This document shows positions 1 through 8,661 of a stretch of 64,000 nt of DNA, one piece after another (position 1 is the stretch's first letter; the number at the start of each line of letters is the position of its first letter). A program made the translations under genes and the position numbers. A model generated the notes under the pieces. It was not told the origin of the DNA, ran no database searches, and was given only the letters and a program-made list of their open reading frames with translations. Origin of the DNA: Spirochaetia bacterium (GTDB taxonomy: Bacteria; Spirochaetota; Spirochaetia; Treponematales; Rectinemataceae); NCBI GenBank assembly GCA_029975555.1, contig JARKOY010000109.1, positions 1 to 64,000 of the forward strand, read 5' to 3'.

Positions 1-2283
1 TTAGCGAAGCCGAAGCTGGAGGCGAATGGGGTATATGCGGAGATAGTGCGGCCGATTGGGGGAGGGAAGCATGAGTATGTGACGTTTGCGCCGCGGGAAG
101 TGGCGGCAGGGGTATACGACACGGAGTTGAAGGCGCGGGACCGGGTACGGTTGTACAGCACGGTGGCGCCGAAGGTGGTGGGTGGAGTGCAGGGGGCGGA
201 GCAAGGGGGGCAGGCGGTCCAGGGTGCGGCTGGTTTGGGGGTTGAAGCTTCGAAGGCGGGGGAGGCTGTCAGTGGGGAGGTAGCGGCCGGGGGTACGGCG
301 GGAGGGTCTGGGGCGACAGCAGCAAGCAGTGCTGCGGTGGCATCGACTCCAGCAGCTGCTGGTAATAGCGGCATAGAGACGGACCTCGGCCTCTACCTGG
401 AAGTTGTCTATGCGTCAGGCACCATCCGGTATGCAGGGCCGTACGCGCGCACGCCGAGCCTCATGCTCTCCTCGGTCGTCACTCCTGACCAGATACTGCA
501 GGACACCAACCTCGACTATGCCGAGCTGACGCGCCGCAAGGCCGACGGCAGCTGGGAATATCTCACCTTCTCTCCCCGGGAGGTGCTCGAAAAGACCTAC
601 GATATCCCCCTGCGCGCAATGGATTTTATTCGCTTCGTGCCCGTAAAATATCTTCCCGAGAAGATCGACTTCGACAAGTTCAGCAACGCAATCGCCATTC
701 AGGGCGCAGCGAATTTTCCAGGGCTGTACTCGTTCAGCGCACCGAAAATGCTCTCTGAGATACTGACGCCCGAACAACTGCTCTCGGCGACCGATATGTA
801 TTACGGCGAAATCGAGCGCTGGCAGAAGAGCGGCAGAGTCGACTATCTTACCTTCAATCCGCTCGCAGTGCTCAAGGGGTATCAGGACATACGGATCTAC
901 CCGAGGGATATCATCCGCTTCGTTCCGGCAGGCGATACCGGACAGAATCACGATTTTTCGAAGTATCCCGACACGGTGCTCCTCAAAGGCTCGATCCGCT
1001 ATCCTGGTCGCTATGCGTGGTACAAGGGGATGAAGCTTTCGGACATCGTACAGGAGAGCGACTTGCTCATCGATACCGAGACGAGTTACGCCGAAGTCCG
1101 ACGCTCCAGCATGGCGGGCGACAGCATCGTCAGTTTTGCGCCCGGTCAAGTGGTCGCGGCCCAGGCGGATGTCGAGCTGCGGCCGCGCGACACCGTGGTG
1201 TTCTATCCCAAGTATGCCCAGAGGCCCATCAGCATCGCGGGCGAGGTTGCGGATCCGAAGATCGTACCGTACTATGATCAGATCGAGCTGTCGTCGGTCC
1301 TTCGGTCCGTGACGCTCTCGCAGGACCTGACGAACCTCAAGGCTGAAATCAAGAAGGCGAGCGGCGAGACGACCGACGTCTACCTGGAGGATTACCTGAA
1401 ACGGCAGCCCACCGCGAAGGTTTTACTTTCGCCGGGCGACGCCATTACGATCAAGGCGCTTCTGCCCGATGAGCACCTGCCGGCGGTCGTGGTCCGCGGA
1501 GAGGTCAAGAGTCCTCAGACCCTCGCCTTTACCGAGGGGATGAGGCTCTCCGACGCCCTCGCCGCAGTGGGTGGCTATGCCTCCACCGCCTATCCCAAGG
1601 GCCTGGTGCTCATACGAAAATCCGTGGCCGCTGCCCAGCAGGCGCAGGTGGACAGGCTCATCGCACAGTACGAGGCGGCGACGGCGGCGGGGGCTGCGCT
1701 GCCCTCGATATCGAGTTCTTCATCCACTTCTTTGTCGGCATTCGCCGTGATTGCGAACATGCACGTCGATCTGGCGATACAGAAGGCCAAGCTCGGCACC
1801 CTAAAGCAGCTCTACAAGGAAGGCTTTGGGCGCATTGCGCTCGAGATACCGAATTCGCTCGAGGCGCTGAAGGGCTCCTCGAGCGACATCAAGCTCGAAC
1901 GCGACGACCTGATCTACGTGCCTAAGATGCCGACCTATGTCCTGGTATCCGGGGAAGTCTCGAGCCAGAATGTGGTGCTGTACAAGGAAGGCCTGACGGT
2001 GCGCCAGGCCATCACCGAGTCCGGCTGGGTCTTGGACGAGGCAGATTTGGCGCATGCATACATCATCCGGGTTTCGGGCAAGCTCGACAGCACGGAGGGC
2101 AAGGGCTTCCTCTTCTTCAAGCCGAACATCCTGAACTACAAGCTCGAGCCCGGCGATACGGTCTACGTGCCCACCAAATCGTCGAAAGTGTCGATGACCT
2201 GGGCGTACTTGAGCGATGCCTTTGAGATTGTCGGCACCATCCTGACGACCGCGCTGACGGCAAAGACACTCTTGGGCCTGTAA
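1..2283 (+). CDS. SLBB-domain polysaccharide export protein (5' end missing)
   Basis: The reading frame is open to the first base of the window, so the start lies upstream; the GTG at 46 falls inside an SLBB-like repeat and is not the real start. At least five units share the pattern YAE(V/L)xR...FxPxxV...(L/I)xxxDxIxF, typical of the soluble ligand-binding beta-grasp repeats of Wza/GfcC-type exporters. A hydrophobic segment closes the C terminus. The likely role is in the outer-membrane or periplasmic channel for exopolysaccharide export, together with the Wzz-type protein that starts 15 bp downstream. Bases of roughly 175-375 encode a Gly/Ala/Ser-rich low-complexity linker between two repeats, with much more G-rich codons than the rest. 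The family is sure; the transported polymer is unknown. Confidence 0.85.
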   Translation, partial: LAKPKLEANGVYAEIVRPIGGGKHEYVTFAPREVAAGVYDTELKARDRVRLYSTVAPKVVGGVQGAEQGGQAVQGAAGLGVEASKAGEAVSGEVAAGGTAGGSGATAASSAAVASTPAAAGNSGIETDLGLYLEVVYASGTIRYAGPYARTPSLMLSSVVTPDQILQDTNLDYAELTRRKADGSWEYLTFSPREVLEKTYDIPLRAMDFIRFVPVKYLPEKIDFDKFSNAIAIQGAANFPGLYSFSAPKMLSEILTPEQLLSATDMYYGEIERWQKSGRVDYLTFNPLAVLKGYQDIRIYPRDIIRFVPAGDTGQNHDFSKYPDTVLLKGSIRYPGRYAWYKGMKLSDIVQESDLLIDTETSYAEVRRSSMAGDSIVSFAPGQVVAAQADVELRPRDTVVFYPKYAQRPISIAGEVADPKIVPYYDQIELSSVLRSVTLSQDLTNLKAEIKKASGETTDVYLEDYLKRQPTAKVLLSPGDAITIKALLPDEHLPAVVVRGEVKSPQTLAFTEGMRLSDALAAVGGYASTAYPKGLVLIRKSVAAAQQAQVDRLIAQYEAATAAGAALPSISSSSSTSLSAFAVIANMHVDLAIQKAKLGTLKQLYKEGFGRIALEIPNSLEALKGSSSDIKLERDDLIYVPKMPTYVLVSGEVSSQNVVLYKEGLTVRQAITESGWVLDEADLAHAYIIRVSGKLDSTEGKGFLFFKPNILNYKLEPGDTVYVPTKSSKVSMTWAYLSDAFEIVGTILTTALTAKTLLGL

Positions 2284-2298
2284 CGAGAGGAGACGACT

Positions 2299-3501
2299 GT
2301 GGCTGAACCAACAGATGGAAAACACGAAGATTCCGATGAGATATCCCTCGTCGACTTGGCCGCGACGATCTGGCGGCAGAAGTGGCTCGTCGTCATCATT
2401 ACGGTGCTGGCCGCGGCGTGTTCGGTGGTCTATGCGCTCATGCAGCCGAACAAGTATACGGCGACGAGCACGGTCCTGCCGATTTCGGGTTCCTCTTCTT
2501 CGCTGCTCTCGCAGTATGCGGGGCTCGCTTCGCTGGCGGGCGTGAACCTTCCCAGCGCAAGCGCTTCGGACCCTTTGGTCAAGATTCAGGCCATCTTGGG
2601 CAGCCGGGAGCTGGCGGTCAAGGTCGTCGAGGAGCTCGACCTTATCCCGCAGCTCATCAAAAAGCCGGAGAAACTCAAGGAGGTGAGCCCCCTTTCGGCC
2701 GCCGTAGAGATATTCCAAAAAAGCGTTTTTTCCGTCTCGGTAGACACCAAGACATCGCTCATAAAAGTGTCGGCGAAGACAGAGCGGCCGGAACTCTCGG
2801 CCAAGATCGCCAATACGGCCATAGACCTTCTACAGAAGGACCTTGCGAACCGCGTGCTCTCCGCAAGCGGCAAGAGCATCGTGGTGCTGGAGCAGCAGGT
2901 CGCGGACCAGGAAAAGAAAGTGCGCGAGCTCCAGGCCAAGATGGAGGACTATCAGAAGAAGCACAGGCTCGTGGCGCCTGCGACCCAGAGCCAGCAGGGG
3001 CTCGACCTGTACCGCTCGCTCATCCAGCAGAGGATCACGCTCGAGATACAGATTTCCAGCCTGCAGAACGCGCTTTCGGCCGACAATCCGAAGCTCACCC
3101 AAGCACAGGCTCAGCTCGCAGCCGTCCAGAAGCAGATCGACGATTTCGAGCGCACGGGCGGCGGCGTGGGGCCCTCCATGAGCGAGACGCCCAAGGCCCT
3201 CATGGAATATGCGAACTTGCAGGCGGAGCTCGAACTGGCGACAAAGATCTACGGCGGCCTTCTGACGAGTCTCGAGAATCTGCGGCTGCAGAATGCGACG
3301 GATCAGGTGTTCGTTGAGGTGATCGACACGGCAGTGCCGCCGGAAAAGAAGAGCGAGCCTTCGCGGTCGATGATCTGCGTGGTGGGCACGCTGGCTGGCG
3401 GGTTTTTGTCCTTGCTGTTGGTCTTTGTGCGTGAGGCCCTGCAGAAGCTCCGCGCCGATCCGGAGGTGCGCGCGAAGTTCGCGAAGAGGCGTGAGGTGTA
3501 G
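2299..3501 (+). CDS. Wzz/chain-length determinant family protein
   Basis: Inner-membrane polysaccharide co-polymerase that would set chain length and connect polymerisation to export. It has the family layout: a short cytoplasmic N terminus, a first membrane helix near residues 28-48, a large periplasmic coiled-coil region (about residues 150-300, rich in Glu, Gln and Lys heptads), a Pro-rich approach and a second membrane helix near residue 360-382. There is no C-terminal tyrosine-kinase domain. The start is GTG with GAGAGGAG about 7 nt upstream. It follows the SLBB exporter by 15 bp and the pair ends at a strong terminator, so this is probably the tail of an exopolysaccharide operon lying mostly outside the window. 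Confidence 0.88.
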   Translation: MAEPTDGKHEDSDEISLVDLAATIWRQKWLVVIITVLAAACSVVYALMQPNKYTATSTVLPISGSSSSLLSQYAGLASLAGVNLPSASASDPLVKIQAILGSRELAVKVVEELDLIPQLIKKPEKLKEVSPLSAAVEIFQKSVFSVSVDTKTSLIKVSAKTERPELSAKIANTAIDLLQKDLANRVLSASGKSIVVLEQQVADQEKKVRELQAKMEDYQKKHRLVAPATQSQQGLDLYRSLIQQRITLEIQISSLQNALSADNPKLTQAQAQLAAVQKQIDDFERTGGGVGPSMSETPKALMEYANLQAELELATKIYGGLLTSLENLRLQNATDQVFVEVIDTAVPPEKKSEPSRSMICVVGTLAGGFLSLLLVFVREALQKLRADPEVRAKFAKRREV

Positions 3502-3551
3502 TGGTGATCCCTGACGCAGGGTTTTTGAACTGTTGAGGCCAAGAACTACAG

Positions 3552-3600
3552 AAGGCCGCGGGAATTCAGGTTTTGCTTGGATTCTCGCGGCCTTTTTTTT
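3552..3600 (+). terminator. Rho-independent terminator of the SLBB-Wzz operon
   Basis: A 13-bp stem (5' arm from 3552, 3' arm ending 3594, one G-T pair) with a 17-nt loop is followed by a run of eight or more T. The T run is on the + side only, so it ends the polysaccharide operon and not the gene arriving from the right. Confidence 0.9.
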
Positions 3601-3661
3601 GTGGGATTTATGGCTGTGGCCCAGGCGGCCCAGGCGCACCGTAGGAGGCCTTTGTTCGTGC

Positions 3662-4801
3662 TCAGGCCAAAAGCCGCCTCAGCAGCGCATCGAAGTCGAG
3701 CCTGTTTTTTTCGATGACTTCGTGAACGATGGATGTGGGAATGTTGAGGCTGCCGCCGGTCGCGAGTGCGTGCGCTGCGGACAGAGCGCCCGCAAGGGCT
3801 GCGATGGTGTCGGTGTCGCCGCCTACCGAGGCGCCCATGCGTACGGCGAGCCATGTATCGTCGCGGGCCGTCGAGAAAATGCACAGGGCCGCCGCGGCGA
3901 CGTCGGCCGACGCGAGGGTGGTGCCGTATACGTTGTAGAGAAAATCGAGGGTGGCCTCGATATCTTTGGTACCGGAGGCGCCTTGGCCGGCGGCGCCCTG
4001 GCTGGTGTCGAGGAATGCAGTCGTTTGTGTCTGAACGTGCGGCGCTATGCGCGGCGCCATGAAAGGACGCGCAATAAAATTGCGCACGCGCGCGGCGACC
4101 GAAGGCCCGCACTGAGGATAGGGTGCAAGGCGCGCACCCTCCGCCGCCCCGGCCTCGATTTCCGAGAGTGTGCGCTCGATGCTCTCTCCGCGCATGGCGG
4201 CGCGGAGGGCGTAGGCGTAACTCATGGCAGGCTCGAGGGCCAGCTGGGTGTTGTGGGTGGGAAGAAGGCATGCGCGCACGCACTCGGGCAAGGGCGCATC
4301 TCTGGCCACGGAGAAGAGCACGGCCGCAGGGCTGCGCATGACGCCGCCGCAGGTCGTCCCGCCGAGCCCCGCGCGTTCGGGGAGCTCCCCGCACTCGATG
4401 GCTTCGAGGGCTGCCTTGGAGCTCGGGCCTATGTAGTTTTTTTCGACCGCGCCGCTCTGCCTCATCCAGCGGAGGAGCCTCTGCGCGGTGTCGTTCGCGT
4501 CGACGCGGCCGCGCGTCCCGTACTCGTCGAGGAGGGCGCAGACCTGCTCGGTGTCGTCGGTGACGGACGCGCGCGGGATGGTGGGGTGGTTCTTGGACTC
4601 GCCTGGCTCGAGCAGGCGGTCGACGAGGCCGAACTTCGAGCGGATCTCCGCGCGGGTCATGAATTCGGTGGGCATGCCCATGGCGTCGCCCACGGCGTAG
4701 GCAGTGAGGACCGCGCGGAGAATCTCGGCCGAGATCGTGGGAGCAGGGGAATCACCACGGTCCTCGATGGGCGCGCCGCTGTTGTGGCGATTGCGGTTCA
4801 T
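3662..4801 (-). CDS. ADP-ribosylglycohydrolase family protein
   Basis: A hydrolase of the DraG/ARH superfamily, which cleaves ADP-ribose or related N- and O-glycosidic bonds using two metal ions. The metal-binding signatures are present: TDDT at residues 81-84 and GGDTDTIA at 327-334, with GDAMG near residue 39. The 379-residue length is slightly above the usual ~300. The excess is an N-terminal extension of ~25 residues and a Ser/Gln/Gly-rich insertion at residues ~257-280. It is the last gene of the SorC-regulated sugar operon; its start lies 6 bp after the preceding isomerase gene, so it is translated from the same mRNA. Members in sugar operons may act on nucleosides or other glycosides rather than on ADP-ribosylated protein. 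The substrate here is unknown. Confidence 0.85.
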   Translation of the reverse strand: MNRNRHNSGAPIEDRGDSPAPTISAEILRAVLTAYAVGDAMGMPTEFMTRAEIRSKFGLVDRLLEPGESKNHPTIPRASVTDDTEQVCALLDEYGTRGRVDANDTAQRLLRWMRQSGAVEKNYIGPSSKAALEAIECGELPERAGLGGTTCGGVMRSPAAVLFSVARDAPLPECVRACLLPTHNTQLALEPAMSYAYALRAAMRGESIERTLSEIEAGAAEGARLAPYPQCGPSVAARVRNFIARPFMAPRIAPHVQTQTTAFLDTSQGAAGQGASGTKDIEATLDFLYNVYGTTLASADVAAAALCIFSTARDDTWLAVRMGASVGGDTDTIAALAGALSAAHALATGGSLNIPTSIVHEVIEKNRLDFDALLRRLLA

Positions 4802-4807
4802 TGGCCA

Positions 4808-5605
4808 TTAGCCTCCGATCAACGCCGATATGAATGCGTATGCCCGGCTGAGCTTTTCTTCCGGATCCTCCAGGTAATAGCGGTAGAGCGGCTCGAGCGT
4901 GTAGTAGCCCCCGTAGTCGAACGTGCCGAGGGCAGCCTTGACCGCCTGCCAGTCCGTGTCGCCTTCGCCGGCGGGGATGTGCTTTTTCTCGCCCGCATGG
5001 TCGCTCAGGTGCAGGTGCGCTGGCCTTGCCTTCTTTATGAATTCTGCAGGGTCGATGTCGGCCTCGCAGGACTCCGTGGTGTCCACCGCAGGGCTGATCC
5101 GCGGAGCGCCGAGCGATGCGATGTACGCCAGAAGCCCCTCGGGAGTCCGCCCGACGCCTTTGGGGCTGTTCTCTATCACGAGGAGCACGCCCGCCTTATC
5201 GCACGCTTCCGCCAGGTGCAGGATGTTCTCCCGTATGGGCTGCTCGATCAGCGCCTGCATCGTGGGGTCCTGCTGCACCTCGTGGGGGTGGACGACGAGC
5301 ACCTCCGTCCCCAAGGCTTTGCAGAGCCGGACGAGCCCCGCCCCGAAGGCCCTGGCCTCGGCGGCCATCCCTGGACTTGCGTTGTAGAGCATCGAGAACA
5401 TGGCGAGCGGGTAGTGCACCGAAGCGACGTGAATTTTGATCTGCTCAACCTCGCGCGCAAAGGATTCGGATGCATCGGCGAAACATTGGGGCATCAGTTC
5501 GGCGTGCAGAAAGCCCGCGCCCGCGATGAGGCGCAGGCTCTCCAGGGCGCTCCTCGGATACAGCGCAGCCGTAGAGAAGGAATATTTGTTTGCAATATCA
5601 GCCAT
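4808..5605 (-). CDS. Sugar phosphate isomerase/epimerase family (xylose isomerase-like TIM barrel)
   Basis: A 265-residue single-domain TIM barrel of the AP-endonuclease-2/xylose-isomerase-like superfamily. Metal-ligand positions typical of the family are visible: HP...E in the segment around residue 117 (VVHPHE), an IENSP motif with Glu near 158, an AVDTTE segment, HLHLSDH near 210, and a C-terminal TLEPLY with the last Glu. It has no signal peptide, so it is cytosolic. It overlaps the upstream binding-protein gene by 8 bp and precedes the ADP-ribosylglycohydrolase. It probably isomerises or epimerises the sugar or polyol taken up by the operon's transporter, but the substrate cannot be read from sequence. 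Confidence 0.82.
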   Translation of the reverse strand: MADIANKYSFSTAALYPRSALESLRLIAGAGFLHAELMPQCFADASESFAREVEQIKIHVASVHYPLAMFSMLYNASPGMAAEARAFGAGLVRLCKALGTEVLVVHPHEVQQDPTMQALIEQPIRENILHLAEACDKAGVLLVIENSPKGVGRTPEGLLAYIASLGAPRISPAVDTTESCEADIDPAEFIKKARPAHLHLSDHAGEKKHIPAGEGDTDWQAVKAALGTFDYGGYYTLEPLYRYYLEDPEEKLSRAYAFISALIGG

Positions 5606-6842
5606 TTATTTCCGCCTGAAGTTCGTTGGCAGCCTTGTCGAGCGCCGCTTTGGGCGACAGGACATTCCGCTCGAGCGCGTCGAGTGCCTGCGCCAGAAGC
5701 TGGTCCATCGTGCCCATCTGCTCAAAGTGCCAGTACGACCACGCGGTATCGAGCTGATCGAAGGCCACGGAGTACATCTGATTGGAGGTGACCGCCTCTT
5801 TCGCCTCCGGCAGACTCAGGCCCGATTTCCGGATCGGCAGGTAGCCGGTCTTGAGCGCGAAGGTGGTCTGGTTCTCTTTGCTGGCGAGGAACTTCACCAG
5901 TCTCCAGGCGGCTTCCCTCGTCTTTTGGTCTGTGCTCAGAATGACCAGGACGTTCCCGCCCAGCGCGACCGAGGGGCGCTTGAAGTATGGCATCGGGATG
6001 GCGCCGATCTGGAGGGTCGAGTCTTTGGACCAGCGGGCGATGCGCGCCGAGGTGGCGACGAGGAAGGCGAGGTTGCCCGAAAGAAATTTTTTCTCCGCGT
6101 TCGAATGCTGGCCCACGGGCATGATCCTCTCGTCGATCAGTTTCTTCCAGAACGTGGCGACTTCGACGGCCTTGTCGTCGTTGAACGCGGGCGATATCTT
6201 CGTGCCTTTTACGGAGATGACGCTGTTGTCATTCTGGTAGAGCATGGTCTTGAAGAGCCATGCGACGTCCGTGACATCGAATCCCCAGAAGTCTGGGGAG
6301 CCGGAGACGTTTCCTTTGGCCTGCGCGGCCTTTGCGAGCGTGAGGAGCTCAGCCCAGGTTTTAGGGGGATTCTTGAGGTCTAGACCTGCTTTTGCCAGAA
6401 TAGCCTTGTTGTAGTAGAGCACAGGAGTGGAGATGCCGTAGGGCACCGCGCAGATTCTTCCGTTGTATTTCGCGTAGTCCCAGACGCCCGGGTAGATGTC
6501 GTCCTTGTTGAAGTCGGCGTCGTTCAGCTTCGTTTCGATGAAATAGTCGTTCCGTGCGCCGGTGTAGAGTGGGCCTGCGGCCATGAGCGCGACATCGGGC
6601 GCGGTGTTCGACATGAGGGCGGCGCTGACCTTCGTGGCCGTGTCCGCGTAGTTGCCCGAATATGAGTAGTCCAGCGCCACATCCGGGTTGGCAGCCTTGT
6701 ACTTTTCCAGCAGGGCCTTGAACGCCTCGCCCGAATCGCCGGAGATGGCGAACCACACCTTCAGTTTTGCCTGTGCGCCGACGGGAATTGCGGTGATCGC
6801 CAGCGCGAGCATGGCGATGGATATCATCACACGCTTTTTCAT
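5598..6842 (-). CDS. Sugar ABC transporter solute-binding protein (family 1)
   Basis: A periplasmic binding protein of the MalE/UgpB cluster (414 residues). The N terminus is a classic signal peptide (MKKR, a hydrophobic stretch, and cleavage after AQA near residue 25). The body has the two-lobe pattern of family 1, with an LKVWFA first strand and a DVALMAAGP hinge region. An AAGGAGG ribosome site lies upstream. It is in the same operon as two MalF/MalG-type permeases, and no ATPase gene is nearby. Two hairpins lie between the preceding permease gene and this one (6856-6898), perhaps stabilising this segment so the binding protein is made in excess. Confidence 0.9.
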   Translation of the reverse strand: MKKRVMISIAMLALAITAIPVGAQAKLKVWFAISGDSGEAFKALLEKYKAANPDVALDYSYSGNYADTATKVSAALMSNTAPDVALMAAGPLYTGARNDYFIETKLNDADFNKDDIYPGVWDYAKYNGRICAVPYGISTPVLYYNKAILAKAGLDLKNPPKTWAELLTLAKAAQAKGNVSGSPDFWGFDVTDVAWLFKTMLYQNDNSVISVKGTKISPAFNDDKAVEVATFWKKLIDERIMPVGQHSNAEKKFLSGNLAFLVATSARIARWSKDSTLQIGAIPMPYFKRPSVALGGNVLVILSTDQKTREAAWRLVKFLASKENQTTFALKTGYLPIRKSGLSLPEAKEAVTSNQMYSVAFDQLDTAWSYWHFEQMGTMDQLLAQALDALERNVLSPKAALDKAANELQAEING

Positions 6843-6855
6843 GGTACTACCTCCT

Positions 6856-6898
6856 TGAGGACTTCTTCCTCATATTTCTGAGCGCGCATGGCGCGCTC
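6856..6898 (-). other. Two tandem hairpins in front of the binding-protein gene
   Basis: On the minus strand, a perfect 8-bp stem with a 3-nt loop (6880-6898, arms GAGCGCGC/GCGCGCTC) is followed by a 6-bp stem with a 5-nt loop (6856-6872, arms TGAGGA/TCCTCA) placed just before the ribosome site. Neither is followed by a T run, so they are not ordinary terminators. RNA stabilisation or control of translation is an inference. Confidence 0.6.
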
Positions 6899-6908
6899 CG
6901 TTTCTGTG

Positions 6909-7736
6909 TCATGTCTTCAGCCCGGTTAGGGTTATCGACTGCACGAACTCCTTTTCCATGAACATGTACACGACGAGCACCGGCACGATCGCCATGAGCG
7001 AAGCGGCCATCAGCACTTGGTATTCGCTGTTCGTCTCCGTGACGAGATACTTGAGCCCGATGGGCAGTGTCCGCATCTTTACGTTGTTGGTGATGATGAG
7101 CGGCCACATGTAGCTCCGCCAGTGCGTGAGGAAGGCGAAGAGCGAGGCCGTGCCGATGGCCGTCTTGGAGTTGGGAAGGACGATCTTCAGGAACACTCTG
7201 AAGTATCCACAGCCGTCGACTTTCGCCGCGTCGACGAGTTCGTTCGGGATGGTCTGGAAAAACGAGAACAAAAGGAGCGTCGTGAACGCACAGTTCAGCT
7301 CCGCCACGATGAGGCCGGCGTAGGTGTCGACCAGCCCCGCGACGGCGGCGAGCAAAAACAGGGGAATGACCGTGACGATCTCGGGCACGAAGAGGCTGCT
7401 CTGCATGAAGGCGAAGAGTTTTTTCTTGAGCGGGAAATCAAGCTTGGCGAAGGCGAATGCTCCCATGGCGGATATCCATATCTGGAGCACAGTCTCGACG
7501 ACCGAAAGGCAGATGCTGTTCGCGTAGAAGCGGACAAAGGGTATCTTTTTGAACACCTCGGCGAAGTTGGTGAATTTGAAGGAGCTTGGAATCCACTTCG
7601 GCGGATAGTTGTAGACGTCCGCCGGGGTCTTGAATGCGGAGAGCAGCATCCAGACAAAGGGGAAGATCATGAGGGCGGCGCTGAAAAACAGGAAGATCGT
7701 CGTGAACGGGTAGCGCGGTCGCAGGTGTTTGCTCAT
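6909..7736 (-). CDS. Carbohydrate ABC transporter permease, MalG type
   Basis: A 275-residue inner-membrane permease with six predicted hydrophobic segments. It carries the EAA loop that contacts the ATPase (PNELVDAAKVDGCGYFRVF, residues ~160-178) and the MalG/UgpE-type ending with LTGLK. It pairs with the MalF-type permease whose gene ends 16 bp upstream. No ATP-binding subunit is encoded in this operon, so a shared MsmK/MalK-type ATPase elsewhere in the genome is expected. Confidence 0.9.
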   Translation of the reverse strand: MSKHLRPRYPFTTIFLFFSAALMIFPFVWMLLSAFKTPADVYNYPPKWIPSSFKFTNFAEVFKKIPFVRFYANSICLSVVETVLQIWISAMGAFAFAKLDFPLKKKLFAFMQSSLFVPEIVTVIPLFLLAAVAGLVDTYAGLIVAELNCAFTTLLLFSFFQTIPNELVDAAKVDGCGYFRVFLKIVLPNSKTAIGTASLFAFLTHWRSYMWPLIITNNVKMRTLPIGLKYLVTETNSEYQVLMAASLMAIVPVLVVYMFMEKEFVQSITLTGLKT

Positions 7737-7752
7737 AGTTCGGCCCTCCGCA

Positions 7753-8661
7753 TTATTCGAAACTCACTTCTTTGCGCCCCAGGATCCGCTGCAGCATGGT
7801 GAACGCAAAGATGACAAGAAAGAGCACGATGGCCGCGGCTGCCCCACGGCCCATTTTCCCCCTCGTGAACGACTGGTCGTAGATGTACGTGACCAAGAGG
7901 AGCGTGGACTCCAGAGGCCCGTGGTTGGGGGTCATGACGTCCACCTCGGTGAACACTTTGAAGCAGTTGATGATGCCCATCATCACGATGAAGGAGGTGA
8001 CCGGCGCCAGGAGGGGTAGTTTCACCTTGCGGAAGACCTGGCGCTCGTTCGCCCCGTCGATGCGGGCGGCTTCGAGGTAGGATTCGGGGATGCTCTGAAG
8101 CCCGGCCAGAAAGAGGATCACGTTGTACCCCAGGCCCTTCCACACCGAAAAAAGGATGACGGAAAGCAGGGCCGTCTTTTCGCTGTACAGCCACTGCAGC
8201 GAGGGCAGGCCCAACAGGTTCAAAAGCTGGTTCAAAGGCCCGATGCCCGGATCGTAAAACCACAGCCATATGAGGCTCGATGCCGTAATGGGCACGACGA
8301 CCGGCGCAAAGTGCGCAATTCTGAAGAAGCGCCTGAAACGGATTTTTCTGTCAAGAAGGATTGCGATGAAGAGCGCAAGCCCCGTGTCCACGACCAGCTT
8401 GATTCCTGTATAGAAGAGCGTGTTTCCAAAGGCCTTCCAGAACCGCCCGTCGTTCAGGACGAAGAGAAAGTTGCGGAACCCCACGTAGGCGCGGCTCGTC
8501 GTCGTCATGCTCCAGTTGGTGAAGCTCATGATGAGCACGAGGACCACCGGCAGGAGGAAGAGCAGCACGAGCGTGATCAAGAGCGGCGTCACCATGACGG
8601 CCGCAGCCCTCCGCTGTTCTTTTTTGAGGTCGTAGACCTTTGTGGCCTGGTTGTGCTTCAT
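7753..8661 (-). CDS. Carbohydrate ABC transporter permease, MalF type
   Basis: A 302-residue membrane permease of the MalF/UgpA family. It has an N-terminal membrane helix after a basic, Gln-rich tail, a further five hydrophobic segments, and the EAA loop with PESYLEAARIDGANERQVF. The start is ATG with an AGAGAGG ribosome site. Its first four bases overlap the end of the ATP-NAD kinase-like gene, which indicates coupled translation in the operon. Confidence 0.9.
   Translation of the reverse strand: MKHNQATKVYDLKKEQRRAAAVMVTPLLITLVLLFLLPVVLVLIMSFTNWSMTTTSRAYVGFRNFLFVLNDGRFWKAFGNTLFYTGIKLVVDTGLALFIAILLDRKIRFRRFFRIAHFAPVVVPITASSLIWLWFYDPGIGPLNQLLNLLGLPSLQWLYSEKTALLSVILFSVWKGLGYNVILFLAGLQSIPESYLEAARIDGANERQVFRKVKLPLLAPVTSFIVMMGIINCFKVFTEVDVMTPNHGPLESTLLLVTYIYDQSFTRGKMGRGAAAAIVLFLVIFAFTMLQRILGRKEVSFE

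Noticed and set aside
415-1149. A 244-codon open frame on the minus strand inside the SLBB gene
   Set aside because: It lies fully opposite a gene with clear SLBB repeats, has no family features and follows from the GC-rich codon pattern.
3533-5791. A 752-codon open frame on the plus strand opposite the ADP-ribosylglycohydrolase and isomerase genes
   Set aside because: The minus-strand genes carry catalytic motifs and ordered overlaps; the plus frame is Arg/Gly/Val-rich shadow sequence.
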